From: JBKCUI01 sp052161625
GTDB taxonomy: Bacteria > Planctomycetota > Planctomycetia > Pirellulales > Pirellulaceae
Assembly (NCBI GenBank): GCA_052161625.1
Contig: CP197412.1
DNA length: 64,000 nucleotides
Strand: one strand, 5' to 3'
The position numbers and the translations under genes were made by a program. Below are positions 28,671-37,353 of the stretch, one piece after another. The notes below the pieces were generated by a model. That model searched no databases. It was not told the origin of the DNA and worked only from the letters and a program-made list of their open reading frames with translations. Each line of letters begins with the position of its first letter. Position 1 is the first letter of the stretch.

Positions 28671-28975
28671 CCAACGATTTCAGATTGATACCGACTGGAA
28701 TCAAAATGACAGCACTTACTGGGATCTCGAGTGCTGGTTGATCCACCACCGACACGATGCGGGGTAGATCGAATCGCGGGGCAACGCACCCTCGACGGCC
28801 TTTCCCATTCTTCAATTGCTTAGAACTTGAACCATTGTCCAAAAAAACCAGGCAAGAGTTCGTCTTTGGCATGGCATTTGTAGTTCATTAGAGATGCACG
28901 CAAGAAGAAAGAGATAGGATGCGGCGATCGCGTGACGAGTCGCATCGCAAACGATTATGAGAAATAGGTGAAAGC
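28671..28975. other. 305-bp intergenic region before the Tyr-rich protein
   Basis: No gene is supported. A run of A residues lies at about 28841-28847, and an imperfect palindrome GCGATCGCGTGACGAGTCGC lies near 28924-28943, close upstream of the start codon at 28976, where it could affect translation or act as an operator. A GGTG-type ribosome-binding site precedes ATG 28976. No clear terminator follows the VWA gene. Confidence 0.4.
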
Positions 28976-29380
28976 ATGTTTACCAAATGGATTCGACAAT
29001 TGGGGTTGGCTGCGGTGGCAGCAGGCTCGGTGATGGCTGTTGGGGCATCGACAGCCGAAGCGGGCGGATATCAAGGTCGTAGTCGACTCGGATATTACTC
29101 TGGGCCGCGCACCTATTACGGTCCTAGCTATCGCGCGTACCGTCCGACCGTTGTGACTCCGAGCTACGGCTACTACTCGTATCGACCCAGCTACGGTGTC
29201 AACACCTACTCGTATCGACCCAATTTTGGTGTCAATACTTATTCGTATCCCTATACCTATCGCTCCTACCGGGTCTCTCCCTCATTGCCTTGGGGTGGCT
29301 ACGGCGTTGGCGGGTACCCACCAGGGGCATCGTGGGGTGGCGGAAGCAATCGTGGGTTCTCGCTTTACATCGGTCGATAG
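28976..29380 (+). CDS. Small secreted Tyr/Gly/Ser-rich repeat protein
   Basis: The protein has 134 residues with a signal peptide (LGLAAVAAGSVMAVGASTAEA). The mature part is about one quarter Tyr and contains a tandem 33-bp (11-residue) repeat, SYRPSYGVNTY / SYRPNFGVNTY, coded around 29178-29243, followed by further SYPY/SYR motifs and a Gly-rich end. Such proteins are common in planctomycetes and may form cross-linked or sticky envelope material. That role is inference; no enzyme motif exists. It is monocistronic. Confidence 0.75.
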   Translation: MFTKWIRQLGLAAVAAGSVMAVGASTAEAGGYQGRSRLGYYSGPRTYYGPSYRAYRPTVVTPSYGYYSYRPSYGVNTYSYRPNFGVNTYSYPYTYRSYRVSPSLPWGGYGVGGYPPGASWGGGSNRGFSLYIGR

Positions 29381-29405
29381 ACAAGAACCGTTGGGAGTGA
29401 AAAAT

Positions 29406-29429
29406 GCGGGTGGAGCATTGGCTCCCCGC
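29406..29429 (+). terminator. Possible terminator after the Tyr-rich gene
   Basis: The imperfect hairpin GCGGGTGGAG / CTCCCCGC has one bulge and the loop CATTGG. It lies 26 bp after the stop codon and is followed only by a weak AT-rich stretch. Confidence 0.35.
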
Positions 29430-29518
29430 TCGATAAATTTGGAAAACCATCAGTCAGAGCGTGAGATCCGATAGGGAGTCGACATTTGTATGTCATACGC
29501 TATCCAAGGAATCCACAA

Positions 29519-29857
29519 ATGGCTGAGAGCAGTACGACTTGGGCTGACAGGTTGATGCGCATCCGGAATGTTCTCCGGATTGGCAACCGCGCAAGGAGCC
29601 GGCAATACTATTCCCGAGTCTGTCGGCTGGAGCTGGCAACACCGCGTTTGAGCGGCGACGAATCCGAGACGGTTCGTCAGCTTTTCGCGAGACTCTACTT
29701 AAGCGTCAACCTGCGAGGAGAAAGCGAACTGAGGCTCATGCCTCAAGTTCACTATGAGTGGAAAGATCATCTTATGATCCAATTCGGGTATGGCATTCTC
29801 TTCCAACCCGAAGCCACAGCTCCCGACGCCGCGTTTCGCCTCATCCGGAGCTTTTAA
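29519..29857 (+). CDS. Hypothetical protein
   Basis: The protein has 112 residues from ATG 29519; an upstream TTG at 29486 is in frame but unlikely. It is basic at the N-terminus (RIRNVLRIGNRARSRQYYSR), with no signal peptide or membrane helix. I recognise no family. Codon use is similar to that of its neighbours, and the frame continues without interruption to a stop that leaves a short gap before the convergent MtfA-like gene, so it is probably real. Confidence 0.5.
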   Translation: MAESSTTWADRLMRIRNVLRIGNRARSRQYYSRVCRLELATPRLSGDESETVRQLFARLYLSVNLRGESELRLMPQVHYEWKDHLMIQFGYGILFQPEATAPDAAFRLIRSF

Positions 29858-30027
29858 ACACAGCCAAGATCAATACGCCTTCTCCGATCGGCGATTAAAA
29901 CGATAAAGACGCCAAAGCTCCTTGGTCTTCCAGCACCCATCTCTTACCCTCTTGACGCCAGACTTCCGATTGGACTTGAAGCAGCCTAATGTTACGCCAT
30001 CGAATCTTGCGCGTTGGCAATTGTTCT

Positions 30028-30837
30028 TTAGTGGGCGATGGGGATGAAGCCACGCAAATCGATTCGATAGAACTGCTGGAGCAATTTGTAGACTCCAGGA
30101 TGGAATTCCGCGAGCTCGTGTGGAATCTGAAAATAGTGTTCGCTCGCCACGGCAAAGAACTCGCTTTCAGACGTTAGTCCGTAATCATCGATGAGCACAT
30201 CGTACCCGCGCTCGACGAGCCGGCGCGCCTCCTCGAACTCGCCGGTCATCTGTTGGCGCCAGCGATCTTCATCGATCTCGTCTGGGAGCGGTGGCAATCC
30301 ATCCGCGAAAGGGCTGTTGATCAAATCGAGTTGGTGGGCGAATTCATGGATCACCAAATGATCGCCGCTATCTCCACTGCGCCGATCGTCTTGAATGTCT
30401 TGCCAATTGACTACGACAGGCCCGCGGTAAATCGTCTGTCCCGCTCTCGGGAACTCACCCATGATGGCCGGAATCGTGGTATTCAATAAGCTCGAGTGCC
30501 CCTCCTCCCTCGCCACATAGGGTGCGGGGTAAACCAACACCGTTTGGGTGCGATCGAAGTACCAGCCATCGTAATGGAGAACCATCAAGCCCGCTGCGGA
30601 GGCAATGCTCCATTGGATTTCAGGAGTGACGGTAAGCCCGTTGCAGCCTTCCCAGTTTTTTTCTCGGATGAAGACGCGGCACCAGCGAATCAGCTTGTCT
30701 CGCGATTCATCAGGGAGATGTACGGATTGCCAAAGCGAGAGCCGGAGAAGCTCCCTCTCGTCTTGGGTGATGGGCGCCTGCGTGATGCGTCGACGCCCAC
30801 CAAAGAGCCATTGGAATGCCAGCCACTGGAATACCAT
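30028..30837 (-). CDS. MtfA/DUF980-family zinc metallopeptidase
   Basis: The protein has 269 residues. The zinc-binding HExxH motif reads VIHEFAHQLDLINSPFADG at about residue 162, and the downstream FFAVASEHYFQ supplies the third ligand Glu as in MtfA and anthrax lethal factor-like peptidases. Conserved MtfA blocks YPAPYVAREEG and GPVVVNWQDIQ are present. E. coli MtfA binds the Mlc repressor and has aminopeptidase activity; no such partner is evident here. It is encoded 4 bp downstream of the MaoC gene on the same strand, so the two are co-transcribed. Confidence 0.92.
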   Translation of the reverse strand: MVFQWLAFQWLFGGRRRITQAPITQDERELLRLSLWQSVHLPDESRDKLIRWCRVFIREKNWEGCNGLTVTPEIQWSIASAAGLMVLHYDGWYFDRTQTVLVYPAPYVAREEGHSSLLNTTIPAIMGEFPRAGQTIYRGPVVVNWQDIQDDRRSGDSGDHLVIHEFAHQLDLINSPFADGLPPLPDEIDEDRWRQQMTGEFEEARRLVERGYDVLIDDYGLTSESEFFAVASEHYFQIPHELAEFHPGVYKLLQQFYRIDLRGFIPIAH

Positions 30838-30841
30838 GGAA

Positions 30842-31378
30842 TCAGAGATGAACCGACTCGGGCACCGCCGGTTCGGTAGGAGTTGGTTGCGACTGGCTCA
30901 GTTCGCCGATGCGATGACGCTGCAGGGCTAAAGGAGCTCGCCGCGAGACCAAGGTCACGAGGATCCCCTCTTGAACCTTTTGTCCATCTTGGTTGATCAG
31001 CTGCCTGTACCAGTGGACTTCGCCATGCCGTCTGCCATGCGGCTTTAGGTCGATGATCTCGGTGATGACGTGGACTCGATCCCCTGCGTACACCGGTTTG
31101 GTGAAGGACCAAGATCGTATTCCGACAAAAGCGCTGGTCTGAACCGAAGGGGCCTTTGAACTTAGGCCTGCCAAGAACGAAATGCCAAGGAGCCCATGCG
31201 CGATCGGCTTTCCAAAGGGGCCGTTGGCTGCGAAGACTGGGTCGGTGTGAAGCGGATCTTGGTCGCCGGTCAAGTCAGCGAACTGTTGGATATCCTCTTC
31301 CTGGATAACCCGATCACCGCTAACCCAACGATCGCCCAATTGCAGATCTTCAAACCCGAGAGGCAATGTTTCTTTCAT
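30842..31378 (-). CDS. MaoC-like (R)-hydratase/dehydratase
   Basis: The protein has 178 residues from ATG 31378, which has an AAGGA box 6 nt upstream; the longer frame to 31441 lacks one. Hot-dog fold motifs are present: the hydratase catalytic Asp/His in ADLTGDQDPLHTDPVFA and AHGLLGISFLAGL. Members hydrate enoyl-CoA or act as dehydratases on acyl-CoA. It lies 4 bp upstream of the mtfA-like gene. No acyl-CoA genes are nearby, so its substrate is open. Confidence 0.9.
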   Translation of the reverse strand: MKETLPLGFEDLQLGDRWVSGDRVIQEEDIQQFADLTGDQDPLHTDPVFAANGPFGKPIAHGLLGISFLAGLSSKAPSVQTSAFVGIRSWSFTKPVYAGDRVHVITEIIDLKPHGRRHGEVHWYRQLINQDGQKVQEGILVTLVSRRAPLALQRHRIGELSQSQPTPTEPAVPESVHL

Positions 31379-31642
31379 AGCTATCCTTGACCGTGCAGCC
31401 CGAATCTCCGATAGCATGGAATTGTCAGTGGGGCTCGCCATTTTCGCAACCCCGGAAAAGGAATCGATAGAAAGGAAATCCTAGCTAAAAGTATCAGATC
31501 CCTTACAATCCGTGAAGTTTCCGCAGATTGTGCAGAATACGGTCCGCGATGGCCAACAGAACGGGGACCGCACGGGCCCCAGGGACATGACAGGAGCAAC
31601 TCGATTACTGATACCAAAACCGGTGCTCCACGATGGGGCGGA

Positions 31643-32521
31643 TTGCTTCTCGTGGTCGCTGCAGCGTTCCTTTGGAGTTTGAGCGGATTCTTCACCCAAG
31701 TCCCCCAATTGAAGGTTTGGCCCCAGGAAACGCGAGGTTTAGCCATCGCTTTTTGGCGAGCTGTCTTCGCCCTTTGCCTGCTCCTTCCGCTCGCGCGACG
31801 CATCGGTTGGAACGCGAAGATGATTCCGATGGCATGCTGCTTCGCGGCCATGAACCTGACGTTCTTAACGGCAGTGGTCGTCGGATCTCCCGCCAACACA
31901 ATCTGGCTTCAAAACCTAGCTCCGAGTTGGGTCGTATTGGGAGCAATTTGGATCTTCGGAGATCGGCCTGCGCTGCGCGATTGGATCATGCTGGGATTCT
32001 GTACTGCTGGGGTTTTGTTCATCCTCGTCATGGAGAACCTTCCCAGCGCAGGACAGAAGACATATCCGTGGTGGACCTCCCTATTAGGGATCCTGTCGGG
32101 AGTGACGTATGCTGGCGTTATCCTCAGCATACGCTCCATGCCTAAGGAGGATCCTGCATGGTTGATCGCGGTCAACCATATCGTGACGGCGATCTTGGTT
32201 GCCCCGTTTGTGTTCTGGTTCGGATCGTCACTGCCGACCGGAACGTTATGGCTCGTCTTGGCAGCGTTGGGGATTTTTCAAATGGGCCTGCCTTACTTCC
32301 TGTTCGCGCATGGATTGAAGTCGACTCCGAGCCATATCGCGGCGCTTATCACCTTGTTGGAGCCGATCCTGCTTCCTATCTGGGTGCATTGGACGCGTTT
32401 CGGAGACCCAGACTACGTGCCACCCGGCTGGTGGACTTGGGTGGGCGCAGGACTTATTCTCCTCGGTCTCATCACCCGCTACGTCACCATTCGCAAACCG
32501 GCGAGGAACGCGAGCGTATGA
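31643..32521 (+). CDS. DMT-superfamily (EamA) transporter
   Basis: The protein has about 292 residues and ten transmembrane helices in two EamA repeats (LLLVVAAAFLWSLSGFF..., LLGILSGVTYAGVILSI...). It is probably an inner-membrane exporter or importer of small metabolites. The start is uncertain: TTG 31643 is the only usable start, while in-frame sequence upstream (ITDTKTGAPRWGG) looks like the natural cytoplasmic N-terminus but has no ATG/GTG/TTG. The stop overlaps the next start as ATGA, so translation of the glycosyltransferase is coupled to it. Confidence 0.88.
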   Translation: MLLVVAAAFLWSLSGFFTQVPQLKVWPQETRGLAIAFWRAVFALCLLLPLARRIGWNAKMIPMACCFAAMNLTFLTAVVVGSPANTIWLQNLAPSWVVLGAIWIFGDRPALRDWIMLGFCTAGVLFILVMENLPSAGQKTYPWWTSLLGILSGVTYAGVILSIRSMPKEDPAWLIAVNHIVTAILVAPFVFWFGSSLPTGTLWLVLAALGIFQMGLPYFLFAHGLKSTPSHIAALITLLEPILLPIWVHWTRFGDPDYVPPGWWTWVGAGLILLGLITRYVTIRKPARNASV

Positions 32522-33699
32522 GAGTACTGCATATCATCACACGCATGATCGTCGGGGGCGCCCAAGAGAATACGCTCTTCAATTGTCTAGATTTGGCCCA
32601 CCACCATGGCGATCAAGTGCGATTGCTAACGGGGCCTTCACTCGGCTCGGAAGGGGAATTGCTAGCCCGATCGGATGTTACGGGTATTGAAATCGAAACC
32701 GCTCCCTCGCTCCTTCGCGCCATCCATCCCTACCACGATTGGCGAGCATACCAAGCACTGAAACGAAGCATTCACGCGTGGCGTCCCGACGTGGTTCACA
32801 CACATAGCGCCAAAGGTGGATTGCTGGGGCGCGCGGCTGCCTGGAAACTCCGCGTTCCCTGTGTCGTGCATACGGTGCACGGAGCACCTTTCCATCCCTA
32901 CCAAAGCTCTTTGGCTCGCAAATTCTTTATCGCATGCGAGCGTTGGGCAGCCAAACGCTGCCACCATATGATCTCTGTCGCCGATGCCATGACCGACTTG
33001 ATGGTCGAGGCAAGGGTCGCTGATCGAAGCCAGTTCACGACGATCTACAGCGGAATGGATGTCGAGCCATTCCTAACATCCGGCGCGATGCGAGAGGATG
33101 CGAGAAAACGTTTGGGGTTCTCAAACGAAGACATTGTTTTCGGCAAGATCGCGAGATTGTTTCATCTCAAGGGACATCAATATGTCATCGAGGCGGCCCG
33201 GCGTATCGGAGACCAATTGCCCAATGCCAAGTTCTTGTTCGTAGGAGATGGCTTGCTCCGCCCGCAGCTCGAATCCCAAATCGACGCAGCCGGTCTGCGC
33301 GATCGATTCGTCTTCACCGGTCTTGTCTCTCCCGCCGAGATCCCGGGCTTGATCAGCGCGATGGATGTCCTCGTCCACGCATCCCTTCGTGAAGGATTAG
33401 CACGTGCCTTACCCCAAGCCTTGTTGTCATCCAAGCCTGTCATCAGCTTCAATATCGATGGTGCCCGCGAAGTTGTCTTGTCAGGTATCACCGGCTATCT
33501 CACCGCGCCCAAGGACATTAACCAGCTTGCTGAGGCCATGCGTGCTCTAGGGTTATCCCCTTCGGATCGAAGTGCGTTTGGCGAGGAAGGAAGAAGGCGA
33601 TTCACGGAGCGATTTCGCCATGAATCGATGACCCGATCCATTCGTGAGCTCTACCAACGGATCCTTGCCAGCACAACCGGTACAACCGGCCTAGATTGA
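32518..33699 (+). CDS. Glycosyltransferase family 4
   Basis: ATG 32518 overlaps the EamA stop (ATGA). The product has 393 residues with the GT-B fold. The N-terminal domain shows RVLHIITRMIVGGAQENTL and DVVHTHSAKGGLLGR. The C-terminal donor-binding domain shows FGKIARLFHLKGHQYVIEAA, KFLFVGDGLLRPQLE and the EX7E-like region VLVHASLREGLARALPQALL with PVISFNIDGAREV. It transfers a sugar from a nucleotide-sugar, probably to a cell-surface glycan. It is a lone transferase beside a DMT transporter, so the pathway is unknown. Confidence 0.93.
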   Translation: MRVLHIITRMIVGGAQENTLFNCLDLAHHHGDQVRLLTGPSLGSEGELLARSDVTGIEIETAPSLLRAIHPYHDWRAYQALKRSIHAWRPDVVHTHSAKGGLLGRAAAWKLRVPCVVHTVHGAPFHPYQSSLARKFFIACERWAAKRCHHMISVADAMTDLMVEARVADRSQFTTIYSGMDVEPFLTSGAMREDARKRLGFSNEDIVFGKIARLFHLKGHQYVIEAARRIGDQLPNAKFLFVGDGLLRPQLESQIDAAGLRDRFVFTGLVSPAEIPGLISAMDVLVHASLREGLARALPQALLSSKPVISFNIDGAREVVLSGITGYLTAPKDINQLAEAMRALGLSPSDRSAFGEEGRRRFTERFRHESMTRSIRELYQRILASTTGTTGLD

Positions 33700-33829
33700 C
33701 GGGAATCAGGACGGATTTGCCGTGTCTTGTTTCGCATCTCCACGCAGCGTTCTCGGAGTCTAACCTACGGTATGCCGTTGCTTCCCGATCGGGGATCAAA
33801 CGTGCATATTTTGTTCGGAACCTCTGTCG

Positions 33830-35080
33830 ATGCTTCCCCTATCCTCCACTCGATGCTTAACGCCAGCCAGGGTTCTGGAGGATGCGTCACTTCCCCGATC
33901 CGGAAATCCAAGCGATCCAAGGGTCGGTGCTAGCATCGGAAGCCTTGTTATTCGCCACAAAATCGGTGGCGGTGGAATGGGTACGGTCTACGAAGCCCAT
34001 CATCGCCATCTCGATCGACGCGTCGCGATTAAGTTTTTGAAGCAGGATGACAAGGCATCGCCGGACGCCTCCATGCGATTTGAACGAGAGTATCGATCCC
34101 TCGCACAAATCGATCACCCCAACGTTCTTCGCGCCCTCGACGCTGGCGAATGGCTGGGCGATCGATACGTGGTGACCGAATGGCTCAGTGGCCTCGACCT
34201 TCAACACCACATCGAACAATCCGGGCCTGTTGACCCAACGAAGGCGATGGAATGGATCCGTCAAGCTGCTTTAGGATTGCATGCAGCCCATCAGCAAGGC
34301 CTCATTCATCGCGATGTAAAACCATCGAACCTGTTCCTGACCGATCAATCCCTGATCAAACTCATCGATTTTGGAATTGTCCGCATTTCGAAATCCGAGA
34401 TCAATTCAACGCAAGATGGGCAGTTTCTAGGTACCGTCGACTATCTGTCTCCAGAACAAGCGACTGCACCGAATAGTGTCACGGCTGCCTGCGACATCTA
34501 CAGCCTGGGATGTGTTTGGATCTTCCTTCTTTCCGGCAAAACTCCTTATCCTGATGAACTGTATCCTGGCTTCATGCCCAAGTTGAAGGGGCATATGGCG
34601 GACACACCTCCTTGGTTGAATTCGCCTGAATCGAGACGACTTCCGGCGGGGATGCGAGAGCTGCTATGCCGGATGCTCTCCAAACAACCCGCGAGTCGCC
34701 CGACTTCTGCCGCCGAGGTGGTAGAACGGATTGAAGCCCTATCAAAACCGAACAATATCCTCTCCGGCACGAGTCGATTTCGCGCCGCGGGACTGCTCAC
34801 AGCCACAGTCGGTCTCGGGCTCGCGATGGTCGCATTCGCATCCATGGGTACTCCGAAAAGTGTAGTCGAGTCGAGCGATCAGCAAATGGTTCCAAAACTG
34901 GTCTCCACTGGCACATCGGAAGCGGAATCCTCGGAACCGTCAACTTCTGACGAAAACCGATCTGCGAGCGGTGTGCAAACGGTACGCAGCCAAGTTCGAA
35001 GCGTCAAAGTAAAGCCGCACTCTTCTAAATCCACTTGGTCGGGGTTTCCACACACTTCGTTGCAGGAGTCTTCGGAATGA
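33830..35080 (+). CDS. Serine/threonine protein kinase (PknB-type)
   Basis: The protein has 416 residues. The kinase domain covers about 36-295: the Gly-rich loop IGGGGMGTVYEA, VAIKF (catalytic Lys), the catalytic loop IHRDVKPSN, the DFG motif KLIDFGIVRIS, the activation segment with GTVDYLSPEQA, and YSLGCVWIFLLSGKTPY. A single transmembrane helix follows (FRAAGLLTATVGLGLAMVAFA), then a Ser/Thr/Glu-rich tail of about 70 residues, probably on the far side of the membrane. ATG 35077 of the FHA-GGDEF gene overlaps its stop, so the two are translationally coupled and probably act together. A start downstream of 33830 is possible. Confidence 0.95.
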   Translation: MLPLSSTRCLTPARVLEDASLPRSGNPSDPRVGASIGSLVIRHKIGGGGMGTVYEAHHRHLDRRVAIKFLKQDDKASPDASMRFEREYRSLAQIDHPNVLRALDAGEWLGDRYVVTEWLSGLDLQHHIEQSGPVDPTKAMEWIRQAALGLHAAHQQGLIHRDVKPSNLFLTDQSLIKLIDFGIVRISKSEINSTQDGQFLGTVDYLSPEQATAPNSVTAACDIYSLGCVWIFLLSGKTPYPDELYPGFMPKLKGHMADTPPWLNSPESRRLPAGMRELLCRMLSKQPASRPTSAAEVVERIEALSKPNNILSGTSRFRAAGLLTATVGLGLAMVAFASMGTPKSVVESSDQQMVPKLVSTGTSEAESSEPSTSDENRSASGVQTVRSQVRSVKVKPHSSKSTWSGFPHTSLQESSE

Positions 35081-36018
35081 ACCTTTTGTCCACTCGCATT
35101 TCGAACACGTTGGCAATGCCCCTTCCATCAGGTGCAAACGTCAAAGGCTTGCTCGTTAAGATTCATCCGATGGAGTGGATGGAAAAGCCATCGGAGATTG
35201 CGAGCGCTGGTTTAATCATCGGGCGAGACACCACATGCGATTTGACACTCCAAGACGACTCGGTATCTCGTCGACATGCCCAACTTCGGTACGACGGGTC
35301 CGTGATTTGGGTCGATGATCTGAACAGCACCAATGGCGTATTCGTCAACGAACAACGAGTAAACGGATCGAAATCCTTGGAAGCCGGAGACCGTATTCGA
35401 TTCGGCAATCAAATATTCAAACTGGTCACCGAGGAAGGCTTCGAGCTTCAATACCACGAAGTCATCTACAAGATGATGACGACCGATGCGCTGACCCAAG
35501 TTTACAACCGCCGTTTTTTTCTCGACTCCCTGGAACGAGAGTTACAGCAATCGCAACGAGGCATTCAGTCGTTTGCATTGCTACTGCTCGATCTGGACCG
35601 TTTTAAATCGATCAATGACCAATACGGTCACCTTGCAGGGGATCAGGTGCTATGCGAGTTCGCGCGACGCGCGCGATCGGTGCTGCGATCTGGCGAGATA
35701 CTCGCTCGCTATGGAGGCGAGGAGTTTGCACTCCTCTGTGTGCCCGCCGATGAGGAGCAGGCAGCTGCAGTCGGGGAGCGTATCCGAGCTGCCGTCGCGG
35801 CATCTCCCGTTGATTTTGAATCGATGGAGATTCCCGTAACGGTCAGTGTCGGTGTCGCTTGCTACCACGCCATCGAACCCTGCGACTCTGCAACCCTTAT
35901 TCAGCAAGCGGACGAGCAGCTCTATTGCGCCAAAGAAAATGGCCGCGATCAAGTTTGCGTGCGTAGCGCTGCACCATCCCCTGTCCGCTTTCAAGCTTCT
36001 ATTCAAGAATCCATTTGA
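35077..36018 (+). CDS. FHA-domain diguanylate cyclase (GGDEF)
   Basis: The protein has 313 residues. The N-terminal FHA domain (about 30-115) has the phosphothreonine-binding pattern GLIIGRDTTCDLTLQDDSVS, then SRRHAQLRY and NSTNGVFVN. The GGDEF domain (about 140-305) has DALTQVYNRRFF, LLDLDRFKSINDQYGH and the active-site ARYGGEEFALL. The product-inhibition RxxD is replaced by RSGE, so c-di-GMP feedback may be absent. The start overlaps the kinase stop (ATGA). A kinase coupled to an FHA-cyclase suggests phosphorylation-dependent control of c-di-GMP synthesis; that link is inference. Confidence 0.94.
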   Translation: MNLLSTRISNTLAMPLPSGANVKGLLVKIHPMEWMEKPSEIASAGLIIGRDTTCDLTLQDDSVSRRHAQLRYDGSVIWVDDLNSTNGVFVNEQRVNGSKSLEAGDRIRFGNQIFKLVTEEGFELQYHEVIYKMMTTDALTQVYNRRFFLDSLERELQQSQRGIQSFALLLLDLDRFKSINDQYGHLAGDQVLCEFARRARSVLRSGEILARYGGEEFALLCVPADEEQAAAVGERIRAAVAASPVDFESMEIPVTVSVGVACYHAIEPCDSATLIQQADEQLYCAKENGRDQVCVRSAAPSPVRFQASIQESI

Positions 36019-36035
36019 ATTTCCCGGGTGAAACT

Positions 36036-37325
36036 ATGAAAAGATATGTCTGTTCGATTGCTCTCGCCTGCTTGGGCGTCCTCGGTCTGCATGGAAAACT
36101 GCACGCCGACTTTACGGCAATCGCCGGATGGGACTCCCAGCTCTTTCCGTCCTACTTGATCGCCTCTGCCGCTTCCAAGACTGCGATCTTTGAGACCGGC
36201 GATGATCACTTGGGGGACCCTAACGGTCTTCTCGGCGTCGAAGTCACTGCACCTCGCAAGAATACGCCCATCCAAGTGACGATTGAATGCGAGGACTTCA
36301 TGCAAACCAGTCACTTCATTGGCGTTCTGCCCAACAAGGGGGAGACCTATTCGGTATTTCCGAAGATCAAGTATCGCTTCGATCGATTGAGCCAATGCGA
36401 TCAAGCGACTCCGGCAACCGTCACCTTCACCGTCAAACTCGGTGATTCCGTAGCCGAAGAGCAATCGTCCACACTCACGTTTCGATCCGTCAACGATTGT
36501 CCTATCCGGGTTGCGGCCGGAGAGGAAGGATTGGATACGAGTCCAACCATCGCGGCGTATGTGAATGAGCAGCATCCATTTCTTGATAAACTACTGCGAG
36601 AAGCATTGGATATCGGCGTGGTGGACAAGTTCACCGGGTACCAGATCTCGGAGGATGAAGTCATCCGGCAAACCTATGCCATTTGGGATCTGCTGGTCGC
36701 TCGGGATGTGCGTTACAGCAGCGTGACAACGACAGTTGCCGAATCGGACGAAGTTGCGAGTCAAAACATTCGACTGCTTGAGCAAACCATCAATAATCAG
36801 CAAGCGAATTGTGTGGATGGTTCGGTCTTGATGGTGTCGATGCTTCGGAAGATTGATATCGACGCAGTGCTGATTCTTGTTCCTGGCCATTGCTATGTCG
36901 GAGTCTATCTCGATCCTGCTCGATCGAAGTTGTTGGGCTTGGAAACGACCTTGATGGGTGAATCGTTAGATTGGCCGGAGGAAGTTCCGGAGGGCCTCGC
37001 GAATGCGGTCTCGGAAGATTGCCAAGACGAGTATTCATGGCCGAGCTTTGTACAAGCCTTGGCTGTCGGGACAAAACATATCCTGGATCATGCCAAGCAG
37101 TTTGAATCCGAGGTGGACTATCGCGTGATTCATGTCGGGGATGCGCGAAAACTGGGAATCCTCCCCATTCCATACCGAGGTCTTGAAGAATTCCTCGCCA
37201 TTGACTTCACCTCCACAGATACCGAGGAAAGCGACACCACCGAAGACGGAGAGATGGCGTCGGAGGAGGAAGATTCCGAAGAGGATTCCGAGGAATCTGA
37301 CGAAGAGTCTGACGAAGACGAATAA
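36036..37325 (+). CDS. Secreted transglutaminase-like protein with acidic tail
   Basis: ATG 36036 gives 429 residues with a signal peptide (MKRYVCSIALACLGVLG...LHA). An N-terminal beta-rich domain precedes a transglutaminase-like core: catalytic Cys in NNQQANCVDGSVLMVSML, His in LVPGHCYVGVYLDP. The last about 40 residues are almost only Glu, Asp and Ser (EEEDSEEDSEESDEESDEDE), a tail able to bind cations or basic partners. It follows the FHA-GGDEF gene by 17 bp and may be the third gene of that operon. Activity (amidation, proteolysis or binding) cannot be decided. Confidence 0.75.
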   Translation: MKRYVCSIALACLGVLGLHGKLHADFTAIAGWDSQLFPSYLIASAASKTAIFETGDDHLGDPNGLLGVEVTAPRKNTPIQVTIECEDFMQTSHFIGVLPNKGETYSVFPKIKYRFDRLSQCDQATPATVTFTVKLGDSVAEEQSSTLTFRSVNDCPIRVAAGEEGLDTSPTIAAYVNEQHPFLDKLLREALDIGVVDKFTGYQISEDEVIRQTYAIWDLLVARDVRYSSVTTTVAESDEVASQNIRLLEQTINNQQANCVDGSVLMVSMLRKIDIDAVLILVPGHCYVGVYLDPARSKLLGLETTLMGESLDWPEEVPEGLANAVSEDCQDEYSWPSFVQALAVGTKHILDHAKQFESEVDYRVIHVGDARKLGILPIPYRGLEEFLAIDFTSTDTEESDTTEDGEMASEEEDSEEDSEESDEESDEDE

Positions 37326-37353
37326 ACGCTGCGATTCAATGGCAATGTGCCAG

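Noticed and set aside
28868..28890. Sigma-54-like promoter (TTGGCATGGCATTTG) before the Tyr-rich gene
   Set aside because: The -12 GC is missing, so it does not fit the TGGCAC-N5-TTGC pattern.
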